A model generated the notes under the pieces. That model ran no database searches, was not told the origin of the DNA, and saw only the letters and a list, made by a program, of their open reading frames with translations. The position numbers were made by a program, and so were the translations under genes. A stretch of DNA of 64,000 nucleotides from Lolium rigidum (Eukaryota; Streptophyta; Magnoliopsida; Poales; Poaceae), in the NCBI RefSeq assembly GCF_022539505.1, contig NC_061508.1:95149276-95213275 (forward strand). The letters run 5' to 3'. Position 1 is the first letter of the stretch. The number at the start of each line of letters is the position of its first letter. Below, one piece after another: positions 1-11,782 of the stretch.

Positions 1-841
1 CGGCGACCTCGCCGGCCTCGGCGGGCTCTTCTTTCACCTCCGGCTTGCCGTCGTCGGCGGGGGCGCCGCCGGAGTCGTGCCCCGGCGGCGGCTTCAGATC
101 TGACGAGGTCGACTCCTTGCATGACCGGCCGGACGGCTCGCCGGAGACCCCGTTCTGCCCGCCGGCCTCCTCCGTCGACCCGTTCGCAGCCTCCCGTTCC
201 TCCTCCTTCTTGGACGCCGGCGCGGCCTCGCCGGAGAGGCCCCGCTCCCGCTCCTCCTTGAGCCGTTTCACCTTTGATTTCAACGACCTGGCCGTGCCAA
301 CGAAAAATAATAAGCATTTCTTTTCGACGAAATAATAATTTCGGCCGACCGATCGGCATCGGACGGCCCGCGATAGGCCGCACCGAACGAACAGGATGAG
401 GCTAAAGGCGTTTTGAAGTATCTTCTTCGTTTTAATTTTTCGGGGCTGCGGTTGTTGGTTCTTTTACCCGATCGAGAGATCGTATCGCTCGACCTCGCGC
501 CGGAGCTCCGCGACCCGCAGCTTCCGGAGCTCCTCCACCCACGCGTCGGCGGCGGCGTCCGGTTCCGCGTCTTCGTCATCGCCGCCGGCGAACCGGCGGT
601 GAAGGAGGCGGTAGCGGAGGCGGCAGCTGTTGGGCGAGAGCCGCGCAGCGGCGGAGGGCCTGGTCCGCGACTGCACCGCCGTCGCCACCGACTCCCAGCT
701 CGCCGTGCCGTGGCGGCGCACGGCGCACGCCAGCAGCAGCTCCTCGAGCGTGCCCCAGATCTCGCCACCGGCGGCAGCCGCCGCCGCCGCCGTCGGCGGC
801 GGCGGCGATGGCTCCGGCGGATCGCCCGATCTGGCCGCCAT
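1..841 (-). CDS. Myb/SANT chromatin protein, 5' exons (partial; probably a SANT-bromodomain protein)
   Basis: Two exons are visible and the gene runs off the left edge. Exon 1 is 841-468, starting at the ATG at 841-839. Exon 2 is 287 to beyond position 1. The donor is GG|GTAAAAG and the acceptor CCAG|GTCG; phase 2 joins cleanly to read DLSIGSLKSKVKRLKEE. Residues 1-27 are Pro/Ala-rich with an eight-Ala tract. Residues 28-84 are SANT/Myb-like (IWGTLEELLLACAVRRHG, then a second helix and CRLRYRLLHRRF). A charged, probably coiled-coil stretch follows, then an acidic Lys/Glu-rich linker. Plant proteins with this N-terminus normally end in a bromodomain and act in nuclear chromatin complexes; that domain would lie outside the window, so the bromodomain part is inference. 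The open frame continues upstream of 841 without a stop, but only the ATG at 841 begins family-like sequence. No disruption is seen. Confidence 0.8.
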
Positions 842-2871
842 CCTCCCCCTCCAGGGCCAATCGGTCCCACGTCCAGACGGTGGCCACGGCGGAGGGTCAT
901 AGCGGCGCCTCCATGGACGGCGAGGTGAGCTAGGGTTTGGTTGGTCTGTTTTGGCCTCGTCCCGCCCGCCTCTTACCTCCTCCCTCTGTCTATCTACTAC
1001 TACCTCGCTGTGTGGTTCGTCTAGGTTTTGGTTCTGCTTCTGGTTCGGCCCCAATCTTTTCGTCTTTTTCTCCCCCACTTTCTTTATCTGAAAATCTTCG
1101 GAAATGGAAGCAGCCCGTTTGGGTAATTTATGAGGTTTCCTGGGGGCCTAATCAATGGGAAATGATTAAGACGCGGGACCCACCTGTCATTGTCCCGCGG
1201 AATTGTTTACATGTCACGTTCGCCCGTGGCTGCTGCTTTGGCGTGACAAATAATGCGGCACGCCGTGCGGTCTGTCTAACAAAGCAGGCGCTGACAGGCC
1301 GGGCCCACCCGACGTTGAGCAAGGGATCACTTGCTTAACAACTGTTGTTAGCTTTAACTCTTCATTCAGTCTTTATACGGCGTCTGGTTGGCTGTGAGTT
1401 GTGTTGGAACAGTGGTTGGTGTGGTTAATGGAAGTAGGAGCAGTACTTCTCTGCAATTGCAGCGAGATGAAACACATCCCAGTACTACATGTAAAATTCT
1501 GCCAAAGAAACCGTACCTGTAAATTGCGGCGAGATTTCGGCCGTGGCTACGCGTGGAATGGGTCTATTTCCTGGCTCGGCAGGGTGGATATGGTAGGTGC
1601 CCGGTGTTCGTGGACCCATTGGCCCCAGCAGAGGATGAGCGGAGCAGTTTGCGCAGGATGTATGCGCCATATGTTTCAAAGGAAAAGTATCACACTGGAA
1701 CATAATTCCGGTGAAAACACATGTGGATCTTTGATCTACAACAATGCTCATTCTAGATCATAAGCTTTGTCTCTTCCCATCTTCTGTAGGTTTAACGGGA
1801 AAGGCCGAATTCATAAGGTTTAAGTGCGAGTTGTTGGACTTTGGAGTAGTTTTCGGATAGGCTGAACATGAGAAATTACATAAACCACCAATTTATGACT
1901 TGAGCAGTTGAACCGGTATGAATTCCCGTGAAACTGCGTGCGAAACCTCGTGTTAAAACCAAAAAGTAAAACCCACGAAAGCAATGAAAAGATGCATCGA
2001 ATGCTCCGGTTAAATATCAACCACAAAGTCATATTGCCAAAACATGTAGTCTCTCAAGCCTCTGGCCCAGCTTCACACACTCTGTCGTGTTTCGATCGTT
2101 TGGGGCATCTAGCCTAGCTCACAAGCAGAGAGCTCCCAAAAGATCCGTATGGTGGGAGAATGGCTACTCTCCCTTATTAGCTAGTAGCCCCCTCCCGCTA
2201 GAGAGGTGGGACTAAATTCACTAGGAACATAGGAATCCTAAGATCTCATCCCCTAGGAAGCCCCCAACATATTTGGCCATACACAGGCTGACCTGACCCA
2301 AAATTGTCAGGCCCGGGCCTAAAGATGTTGACCCGACTATGTAGTACGAAATAGCGTTTAACGAAGAAGCTTGGCCCAACAAGGCTTTTGGCCGGGACGG
2401 GCTCGGGCCTAGTTTTTCACATTCAGGCTTTCATCGGCCCGGCCCGACGTATGGCTAGGTATACCCCATAGATAAGCATGGTGGTGTTAGCACTGATATC
2501 AATTGTTACCGTCTCAGGTCCAGCTCCACATACACTTGTGTCGCTCCAAGCATTCCGGCCCACTTGCCAGCAAGGTGGGACTACAATTACTAGCAACACA
2601 AGGTATCCTAACACAACATATATGACATTATACAACCACAATAAACTTATTGGCATCTATTTGTAAGCGAGACACCACACTCGTCCACATAGACTACATA
2701 ATCTGCTTCACAAATTGTACGATGGATCCAGATTATATCGGCCAAGATAAGAAATTACAAGTAGCTCATCTAGACAAATGTTACCGCCAAACATGGAAAA
2801 CAATACTAGATCCCGGTTCCATGTTAAAAAAGAAGGATGGTACACATATGACAATATCTGTCATATTTTGG
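842..2871. other. Intergenic: upstream region of the SANT gene, no gene seen
   Basis: The first 250 bases are GC-rich and probably include the minus-strand gene's promoter and 5' UTR, but I see no convincing TATA box. Open frames here (for example 937-1338 and 1401-1763, plus strand) have no domain signature and look like chance. Around 2290-2460 there is a GGCCCGGGCC-rich stretch of the kind found in grass repeats; I cannot name it. Confidence 0.5.
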
Positions 2872-2997
2872 TACCTCCTATGTTCCAAACAAAAATCTCA
2901 ATTTTTTTCTAAATACATATTTATCTATAACTAAAATATATTAATATACCTCTGTAATGAGATAAAGTTGAGAATTTTTTTAGAAATAGAGGGAGTA
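2872..2997. mobile_element. Stowaway-like MITE
   Basis: About 126 bp, AT-rich, with imperfect terminal inverted repeats: TACCTCCTATGTTCC at the left and AGAGGGAGTA at the right, bounded by TA, the usual Stowaway/mariner target. The two arms pair through the AAAAATCTCAA and TTGAGAATTTTT segments, so the element folds into one long hairpin. It encodes nothing. Confidence 0.7.
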
Positions 2998-3451
2998 CAA
3001 CAAATGCAGAGAACCAGCCTGGTGCGTGGAGCACCATCGTTGAATCGAGTGTCGTAGGAAAGTCGTCTTCCCATTCATCGTACGCATATAGTACCTTCGG
3101 TTTTTTTTAAAGGCAGCCCGACTTAGAGCCGTGATGGTTTATTTCATGCAATGACATCATTGCTTAGGTCAGCAATTGCTAATTAGTCTAGCTGAACGGG
3201 TATGCATTTCCTTTGTCCGTACCTCGAGATAGCCAGTTCGTTTAGCCTTCGGCAAATTTACATTGCAACGCCACTATGTAAGATTTAAATTATAAGCTAG
3301 GTGAATAGCATAAGTATATTCACATATGCTATCGCAAGTTTTCATTTTTTTTTTACTTTGACTAAAACCATAAACAGATTGCCGAATTTTAGAATAATTT
3401 ATTGATGAAATTAAACATGTAACAATAATATGGAGTAAAAAAATAATAGTA
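2998..3451. other. AT-rich spacer, nothing recognised
   Basis: No coding frame, RNA gene or element ends are visible. The last bases (AATAATAGTA, near 3441-3450) resemble the bases after the LINE poly(A) (ATAGTATGC at 9689-9697), so this is the likely 5' junction of the LINE, but the match is only about seven bases. Confidence 0.4.
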
Positions 3452-3464
3452 AACTATACCTTCT

Positions 3465-5764
3465 TTGAAGTTTGGATCAGCTAAGCCTTTTGATTTTGTG
3501 CATTCTAAAACTGTGGAACAAAACAAGAGAATGATTGGGGAGATGGAAGCAAATTCATCTCATGATAATCTAGAGGATGTCAATGTTGGGTCGGATCAAG
3601 AAGCACAACATGAGGATCCACATGGATATATTGCATTGGAAAATTTGGTTGATGACATGGCCTTTCAATTTTGGGAATGTTCCAGATGTCTCTCCATGGG
3701 TCATGTGGCTAAGGATTGTACGAGAAAACTTCGCTGTCGGTTCTGTTTCAGATACGAGCATTTTCGGAAAGATTGTTTTGATTGGAAACAGAGCAAATCG
3801 GTCAGATGGGTGCCTAAAAGGAATAATACTGCTATTAATGAACCCTCTCGTCGGTTCGGACATTGATTCCCACCGGAGAAGGGTGTCCGGGAGGGGAACG
3901 ACGGTTCGGACCCAATTAATATTGCTAGAAGCACCCCGGAGCCTGTTCTTGATAGTTCCACCTCTGTTTCTCTGTTCTCGACGCCTCCGCCCTCACCTTC
4001 GTCTCGCCGTCCTGCAATGGCGAACTTTGAAGTAGATCCTGCTCCTTGGGTGCCGCATGGTCATCAGATCATCGATGGTGGTCCTACTCGATTACCTCGG
4101 ACTTTCTACAGTCCATCGGTCGACCCGCCTCGCCGCCACGACAACATCTATGTTGCGGAGCTGATGCCGCCGCCACCGGTTCCTCTTATTCCGCATTGGC
4201 GGCAACAGGTACGGAACTTCATCGAGGATCATCTACAGCGTACTGTTGAGGAGGTTCAGCCATGCTTGTTTGGTCTAGGGTTTTATCGCCTGCGAAGTCC
4301 AGCGGCTAGAGTTGCTTTGGTCAATCACATCCCTTATCAGATGCAGCAAGGGGTTTTTGTTCGCTTTGTTAATCATGATGATAGGGAGAATCATAGGGCA
4401 GTGCAAGGTTTTCGTCGTGGCTGGCTAATGTTCCTCGATATTCCATTGGATTTTAGAAACGACTATGATTTAGCCAATCTCTGTCAAGTACTTTTGGGAA
4501 ACTTCTGCATTGGCATCAGGATGATGTGTTACTTGAGAGAACAATCTGTTATGTGGCTTTTCCTTCAGATGCTAAGGTTCCAAGGGATGTGGTGTTTAAT
4601 AAGTTTGCTTCTGTTGGAGGAGTAAAGGAATCCTGGACTGCAGCTTGTTTTATCCTTACTGCTGAGTTTGCTGATGAATTACCTCATGATGAGGATCAAA
4701 TGCCTCTTAATGGTAATCCACACCCTCTACCAGGACAGCTTATGCCCAATCTGAATATTTTTGTGAACCCAGAGTTTCCTGAGATAGGTTGGGATGAACA
4801 AGAGCATATGTAGGCTAATGGCAACGGCCAGGGTGTTCAGCATCCTCTGTTTGCCCCTGAACAAGTCCAGGATAAAGTCATGGAGGTGGATGATGAACCA
4901 TTACACCAACATCAGGAAGTTGAACCTGAGCAGCAGGTGGTCCAGGAGAGTCACCAGTTTAATGATTCTGCTATCATCAATTCTTCAAGTTCAGAAGGTT
5001 CAGTTAATATGTTACCTGCTCCACATCAGCTGGTCATCAACAGAATTGAAGTTCAGTTTGAGGTTTTGGGCAAGGATCTCACAGACTTATTGGATAGGAT
5101 TTTTCCTGCTTACACAAGCTATCTGCCTGGTTATACTATTGGTCCTGTACTGCCTAAAGATATGTTCTTGGACAAAATCTATAAGGGATTAGTTCCTGTT
5201 CTCCTCTTGAACACAATTCCTTCTGTACTGCCAACACACAAGTTTGCTTGGATTGTCAGATGTATGCCTCCTGTACCTGAGCTAGCCTTTAGCAATTGTG
5301 AGATTACTGATGTTGTGGGCAAATTTGTTGCCAAAAGAGGGAAAAGGATTATCCCACCAACTACAAGAGTTACAAGGAGTGCACTTAAAGTCCAGGTTCA
5401 GAATCAGAAGCAGTCTAGGAAGAAAGGGTCAAGGTGTTCTTTTGATGCTGCCACTTCTCTTTTTACTGACAAAACTGATAGCTCTTCCTGGAATGATAGT
5501 TCTGTCAGAAGATGCACTAGGCACATGGCTAAAACTGATGGGTATAAATTTGAGAGCATGCAGGACAAGAGTTCAATCAGGAAAAAACCTAAGGCCTCCA
5601 AACCTGCTGATGATGAAAGGGAGGAGGTTGCTCCTTTTATTCCTATTCCAATATTGCAACAGATTGGTAGGCAACTAGAGATCTCAGATGAAGACCTGAC
5701 TAGGGACAAGCTTATGGCTACTCCTCAGGATCCCAAGAAGAACAAAGCATCCAATGAAGATTAA
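3465..5764 (+). pseudogene. LINE ORF1 (gag-like, CCHC zinc knuckles), disrupted
   Basis: This is the nucleic-acid-binding protein of an L1-type LINE. Two zinc knuckles near 3678-3780 read CSRCLSMGHVAKDC and CRFCFRYEHFRKDC. The frame beginning at 3465 is broken by an in-frame TGA at 3864-3866, then continues as a Pro/Ser-rich segment into sequence starting at 4017 (MANFEVDPAPWVP). It shifts frame near 4500-4530, meets a TAG at 4811-4813, and reads on to 5764 through a basic, Ser/Lys-rich tail. About 760 codons of ORF1-like sequence can be followed. No start codon suits the knuckle-bearing frame, which fits 5' truncation. Confidence 0.8.
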
Positions 5765-5940
5765 GTCTTTATGTCAGAAAGTCAGTACTGCTTTTGTGTC
5801 AGTCAGGGGTTTTCTTTTTGTGTGTGGAAGATTTGTCATGCTAGTGATTGTAATGAACTTATTAAACATCAATATGGTTCTGGTTCTTTTGTGTGGCCTG
5901 CTATGCATGGTCCACTTTTGCTCCCCTGTAACTAGTATCA

Positions 5941-8900
5941 ATGAATAGTTCCTCTAAAATGAAGGTTGATTGGAATGTGCTTTGTTGGAATGTCAGAGGT
6001 TTGAACGATAAAGATAAAAGATTATTGGTGTATAACAAAATTGATGAAAGTAATTGTGCTATCATATGCTTACAAGAGACAAAATGTGAAACTTTTGAAC
6101 ATTCATTTATCAGGACTTTTTGCCCCAAAAGATTTGATAGATTTGCATTTGTGCCTTCCATTGGTGCTTCTGGTGGGATTATTGTTCTTTGTAACAGCAA
6201 AGTATTCATGGGCAATTTATTAGAAACAACTCACTCTGCTATCAAAATACAATTTGTATCTTCTCATACTGCTGAAATTTGGACTTTGGTTACTGTGTAT
6301 GGGCCTTGTAGAGGAATTATGAGAGATGAATTTGTTCAATGGTTGCATGACCTGGATATCCCTATACATGATAATTGGTTACTGATTGGAGATTTCAATT
6401 TCATGAGATCAGTTGAAAATAGGAATAAACCAGGAGCTGACATGGCAGATATCTTCCTGTTTAATAATATTATTAGTCACTTGGGGCTATTGGAACTGCC
6501 TCTCAAAGGGAGACGTTTCACATGGTCTAACATGCAAGCCACACCCTTGATGGAACAACTAGATTGGTTTTTCACCACTTGTGAGTGGACTTTAAGGTTC
6601 CCCAATACCATGGTGTTTCCTTTATCAAAATCTACATTTGATCATACCCCTTGTGTGGTGTCTATCTCTACCTCCATTCCAAAAGCAAAAAAATTCAGAT
6701 TTGAGAATATATGGTTGGAGCAACCAGGTTTTATGGATGTAGTGAGAAAGGCTTGGGATTTACCAACTAATAAACAGAATGTTGCTTCAGTTCTTGCTGC
6801 TAAATTCAAAAATCTTAGATATGCTCTCAAGAAGTGGGGAAAGAATCTATCTCACTTAAAATTGCTTATTGAACAGTGCAACAAAGTCATCTTTTTCTTT
6901 GATAATTTGGAAGATTCCAGGAATTTAAGCAGGGAGGAATTTAACTTCAGAAATATTGTGAAGGTTCATCTCAAGAAATTATTGGGTATACAATATGCCT
7001 ATTGGAAGAATAGATGCACTATTAGATGGATTCAGCTAGGAGGAGAAAATACGAAGTTCTTTCATGCAAAGGCAACAGAAAGATATAGATACAATGTTAT
7101 ATCAGTAATCAAGGATGAACAAGGGAACTCTATGGTGGATCACAATCAGAAGGCAAATGCTTTTTGGGCATGTTATAAGAATAGGATGGGAGTTACAAAT
7201 GATAATGCCACACAAGCTGATATTTCACATCTTATCAATCCAGTGGAGGGACTGGACATTTTGTCACAAGAATTTTCTACAGAAGAAATTGAGGGAGTGG
7301 TCAAGCACATGAAAACTGATAGAGCTCCAGGTCCTGATGGGTTTAATGGTTTGTTTGTTAAAAAATGTTGGCATATCATCAAGAATGACTTCATTAATTT
7401 GTGCAAAGATTTTCATAAGGGTCAGGCTTCTTTGGAAAGTATCAATAGTTCCTATATAACTTTGATTCCAAAAAAATTATCTCCGAAGCGATGAATGATT
7501 TTAGACCAATTTCACTGAAAAATACATGCTTGAAATTCCTCACAAAGCTTGCTGCTAATAGACTTCAGCTCCAGATTACAAGATGCATACATGAAAACCA
7601 ATATGGGTTTATAAGAGGCAGAACTATTCAAGATTGCTTAGCATGGACTTTTGAGTACTTACACCAATGTCATAAATCTAAGAGGAAAGTGGTTGTGCTA
7701 AAGTTAGATTTTGAAAAGGCTTTTGATACAATTGAACATAAAGCTATCCTAAAAATAATGGAGCTCAAAGGTTTTGATCCAACCTTCATCCTTTGGGTGT
7801 CAGAGATACTGGATTCTGGTTCTTCTGCTATTCTCTTAAATGGAGTTCCTGGTAAAACTTTTTTATGTAGAAGAGGAGTCAGACAGGGAGACTCTTTATC
7901 CCCTCTTTTGTATGTGCTAGGGGGTGACTTGTTACAAAGTTATGTCAACAATGCATATAGGGCAGGGAGATTGCAAGCACCAATACCAAATAGAGGAAGT
8001 AATGACTACCCTATTGTACAATATGCAGATGATACTATTATCAGGTTATCAGCTGAGGCAGAGCAATTGCAAGTTTTGAAAGAAGTACTTAAGGAATACA
8101 CAGCTTTCACTGGACTTAAGGTTAATTATCACAAATCATCACTTATACCAATTAATATTTCTCAGGAGGAAGCTGAGACTCTTTCAACAGAAATACAAGT
8201 GCAATATTGCTTCAATGCCATTCCCATACCTTGGTATTCCCATGGGCACAACTAAGCCAACAATAAGAGATCTTTCCCCACTCACCGATCGAATTGAAAG
8301 GAGGCTTACTCGCTTACGCTTCTTTTTTATCTTATGGTGACAGATTAATTCTGGTCAATTCAGTTTTATCTTCAATGCCTATTCATTACCTTAGTACTTT
8401 GGACATACCAGATGGGGTGATTGATGTAATTGATAAAGCCAGAAGGAATTGTTTATGGAGGAAAAGGAAGGATGATGAGAAAGTGCACTCTCTAGCTTCT
8501 TGGGATATGGTCACGTAAGCCAAAAAATAAGGGAGGATTGGGTATCATAAATTTGAAGATTCAAAATAAGTGTCTCATGATGAAACAACTACACAAATTT
8601 TATAACAATGTGGATCTTCCTTGGGTCAAACTAATTAGGAACTCATATTATTATAAGGAAGTACCACATGCTGTTTCTACTTGTGGATCCTTTTGGTGGA
8701 GGAACATTATGAAATACTTTGACATATACAGACAAGTGGCACATTGTAAGCTTGGGAATGGGGAGACAATTCTCTTTTGGTCAGATAATTGGAATGATTG
8801 GATTATTCAAGAAAGATTCCCAAGACTATTTTCTTTTGCCAAAGACAAACTTATTTCAGTCAATGAGGCTCTACAAATTACTGATCCGGCTCAGGCTTTT

Positions 8901-9554
8901 CACCTTCCAATTTCGTCTGAAGCTGCTGATGAGCTACGAACACTTCAAGATATGTTAGCAGGGGTTGTCACATCAAACAATAATGATCAGTGGCTTATCT
9001 CAAGTAATAAATCTGGTGCTTTTATCCCAAGCCAAGTGTACAGAATGAGTTTTCAGCATATACCTTCTCACTTTCCTTCACAATGGATCTGGAAGAGCAA
9101 GTGTACTTCCAAGAACAAATTTTTTGCCTGGCTCATTCTGCATGATAGAATCAATACAAAGGATATGCTAAGGAGAAGGCATTGGCAAGTAACCACTGAT
9201 CATACTTGTGTTCTTTGTCCCACTGATGCCCTGGAGGATTGGTCCCATTTATTCTTTGAGTGTACTTTTAGTGTTAGAATATGAATATACTTGCAAATTG
9301 ACTGGGCACAAGGATCAGGACCAGAGATGTTGAAGAATACCAAGAGAAGATTTAAAGGTCCTTGTTTTGTGGAAATTATAATTTTGGCTTGCTGGAATAT
9401 ATGGAAACAGAGGAATAACAAGATCTTTAAGAATACCCAGCCAACATTCAGGAATTGGAGAGAAGGTTTCTTTTCTGATGTCACCCTGCTTAAGCATAGG
9501 GTCAAAGAGAGTACTGTGCGCATTTTGTCATCATGGCTTGACAACTTGTTGTAA
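5941..9554 (+). pseudogene. LINE ORF2: AP endonuclease + reverse transcriptase, disrupted
   Basis: The first 517 codons (5941-7494) are an AP-type endonuclease with LCWNVRGLN, CLQETK, IGDFNFMRS and a FDHTP box. A frameshift near 7470-7490 follows. Reverse transcriptase runs 7491-8255 with NDFRPISL, KLDFEKAFDTI, RQGDSLSPLL and the catalytic YADDT box intact. Further frameshifts lie near 8220-8330 and 8515. The segment 8538-9284 ends in the zf-RVT motif CVLCPTDALEDWSHLFFEC, and a last piece (about 9288-9554) carries the terminal helical region. The reading frame changes at least four times, so no working protein can be made, though the catalytic motifs are well preserved. This is the only reverse transcriptase in the window. 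Confidence 0.9.
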
Positions 9555-10028
9555 TCTCTTGTAAATAGCTGTAGGTAGTTTTTCTCTCTCTCTCTCTTTT
9601 CTTCTCTTTGTATATACTATTTATTGTTTAAAAGTAATAAAAGGCTGTGGGGGGCTCCCCTGCAGTAGTTAGCTTCAAAAAAAAAAAAATAGTATGCGGC
9701 TTAGTTTTCACCATATATCATACATTATATAGTAAGAGCATCTCCTGTCGTGTCCCCCAAACCGTCCCTCAAACGGCGCTGGATTGAGCGCTTGGGGGGC
9801 GTGTTTTGTTCGTGCCGCGTTTGGGGACGTCGCTCCCCAGTCGCGTCCTCCAAACGCCGCCCCCAAATTTTTTCTAAGAGTTTTTTAAAACACAACTATT
9901 ATCAAATATAGTATACAAATAAATATGTTTATGGAGAATTTTTTAAATTAAAATACAACAAACAATAAAACAACTAAACAAATGTAATAAATAGGGTTAG
10001 ATCAAGGTGCCGTGGCATTTGTTGATAA

Positions 10029-11171
10029 TCATTTGATCCTCCACAAATGCTCAACGAGATCAGCTTGAAGTTGATCATGAACATTGTTGTCACGGATCTC
10101 TGCGTGCATGGCGAGGAAATCAGCAAAATCTGCAGGCAACTCATGATCAACCTCCGCAAGAGGGCCCTGACACTCATATGGACCAACATGTGTCCTGACA
10201 TGATTCTTGCGGTCATCCTCGATGATCATGTTGTGCATGATCACACAAGCCTGCATCACCTCCCACATTTGGTCGTGAGACCAGCTTAGAGCAGGGTACC
10301 GAACAATTGCAAATTGAGCTTGAAGCACACCAAATGTCCGCTCGACATCCTTCCTGCAAGCCTCATGTCGCGTAGCAAAGTGGGAATTCTTCAGACCTGA
10401 TGGATTCGAGATTGTTTTGACAAAAGTGGCCCATTTTGGATATATACCATCGGCTAAATAATAGCCTTTGGTATATTGGTGGCCATTGATCTCATAGTTG
10501 CATGGTGGAGCATGCCCTTTCACTAGTCTGTTGAACACCGGAGACTGCTGCAACACGTTGATGTTATTGTGTGATCCCGCCATGCCAAAGAAAAAATGCC
10601 AAACCCACAGGTCATAATCCGCCACAGCTTCAAGCACCACACTGCAATATTCATGATGCTCTTTGTATAGACCTTGTCAAGCAAACGGGTAATTCTTCCA
10701 TGACTAGTGCATGCAATCCATGCTTCCAAGCATTCCAGGGAATCCTCTCGCAGCATCTTGTGCCATGATCCTTGCAGTCTCTTCCTCAGTTGGCCCTCTC
10801 AAGTAGTATTTGCCAAATTTTCCCACCACAGCTCGGCAAAACTTGTACATGCACTCAATGGCAGTAGACTCACTCATGCGAAGGTAGTCATCATGTGTAT
10901 CGGCAGGTTCTCCGTATGCAAGCATCCTCATGGTGGCGGTGCACTTCTGATTCGACGAGAACCCGATAACGCCTACAGCGTCGTGCTTGAGCTTGAAGTA
11001 GGGGTCGAACTCTCGAACATCGTGGAGGATATTCATGAACAGACCCTTGCTCATCCTGTACCGGCGCCGGAAATTGTCGGCATGAGTTGCGTCATCTGCG
11101 AAGTAGTCGTTGTGCAGCAAGGTATGTCCCTCCATCCTCTGTCGGGGCTTCGACTTCTTTCTCCCCGGCAT
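10029..11171 (-). pseudogene. PIF/Harbinger transposase (DDE), main part
   Basis: This is the DDE transposase of the surrounding element. One frame runs 11171 to 10029. Recognisable are the RRRYRMSKGLFMNI region, the first catalytic Asp in GSMDCMH, the block AGSHNNINVLQ, YYLADGIYPKWATFVKTI, and the catalytic Glu in CRKDVERTFGVLQAQF. Two in-frame stops occur just after GSMDCMH (codon TAG at 10706-10704, then TGA near 10674). The second catalytic Asp, normally in HNDIN, is Asn here (HNNIN, near 10562). The natural stop is at 10029. The N-terminal 45 codons lie beyond the Gypsy insertion at 30593-30729. Confidence 0.9.
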
Positions 11172-11182
11172 TGATCATCCGC

Positions 11183-11724
11183 TGACGTGGGCACTACCCT
11201 TCGGGTAACCCGCATTACTCTATCCTGTATTGACTAATCGGAGGCCCATGAAGACACATGAAGGCGAGATGGGCCACTAGGACGGCGCACCAGAAGGTTC
11301 CTTGACGGGCAAGATAAGGAAGCAATCGAACAAGGAAAGATCGGATCTAAAATTACTGTAAACCTAGTCGTACTCGGTGAGACCTCTTGAGACTTGGCCT
11401 CCTATATAAAGGCTAGGAGAGGGGCTGCCGAGGGACACGATCAATCTTAGCAATCTTAGCCAGCAAAAGCTTAGAGCTAGGTCACCTTAGCAATAGTCAT
11501 CTCGACGAGATCTCAGCCGAACTATTCGGCACCCCATTGTAACCCATTATCATCATAATCAAGAACAGACAAGCAGGACGTAAGGGTTTTACCTCATCGA
11601 GGGCCCCGAACCTGGGTAAATCGCTCTCCCCGCTTGTCTGTGAACCGATGTCTCGTGTCAGCTTGCAGGATTCCGTCAACCCTAAGCCCCTATCGGAGGG
11701 CATTGGCGAGGAGTACCCTCGACA
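11183..11724 (+). repeat. 5' LTR of the Tat-like Gypsy
   Basis: 542 bp with TG..CA ends. A clear TATA box (TATATAAA, 11403-11410) sits in CTCCTATATAAAGG, so transcription probably starts near 11435. It differs from its partner at 30046 at 11 positions by my hand alignment (9 transitions, 2 transversions, no gaps). Confidence 0.92.
11403..11410 (+). promoter_or_regulatory. TATA box of the Gypsy LTR
   Basis: TATATAAA in a GC-flanked context within the 5' LTR; the same box is kept in the 3' LTR at 30266-30273. It is the core promoter element of the retrotransposon. Confidence 0.7.
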
Positions 11725-11782
11725 ATTGGCGCCGTCTGTGGGAACCCTGTCGGCACAAGATCGGACATCGGCTGAACCTGTC

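Larger units (their letters stand above)
3452..9689 (+). mobile_element. L1-type LINE retrotransposon, 5'-truncated, inactive
   Basis: The order is CCHC ORF1, then ORF2 with endonuclease, reverse transcriptase and a terminal zinc-binding RVT region, then a short 3' UTR with a CT repeat (about 9582-9600) and 13 A residues at 9677-9689. This is the standard plant L1 layout. ORF1 opens in mid-protein with no good ATG, so the 5' end seems lost, which is usual for LINEs. Both ORFs are broken by stops and frameshifts. The left boundary is approximate because the target-site duplication is short and ambiguous. Confidence 0.88.

Noticed and set aside
280..928. Several long GC-rich ORFs on both strands around the SANT gene
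   Set aside because: They overlap exon 1 or intron 1 of the minus-strand gene in other frames and are Arg/Pro/Gly-rich shadows of (GCC)n sequence.
10707..11174. 155-codon plus-strand ORF opposite the transposase
   Set aside because: Antisense shadow; the minus frame carries the transposase motifs.
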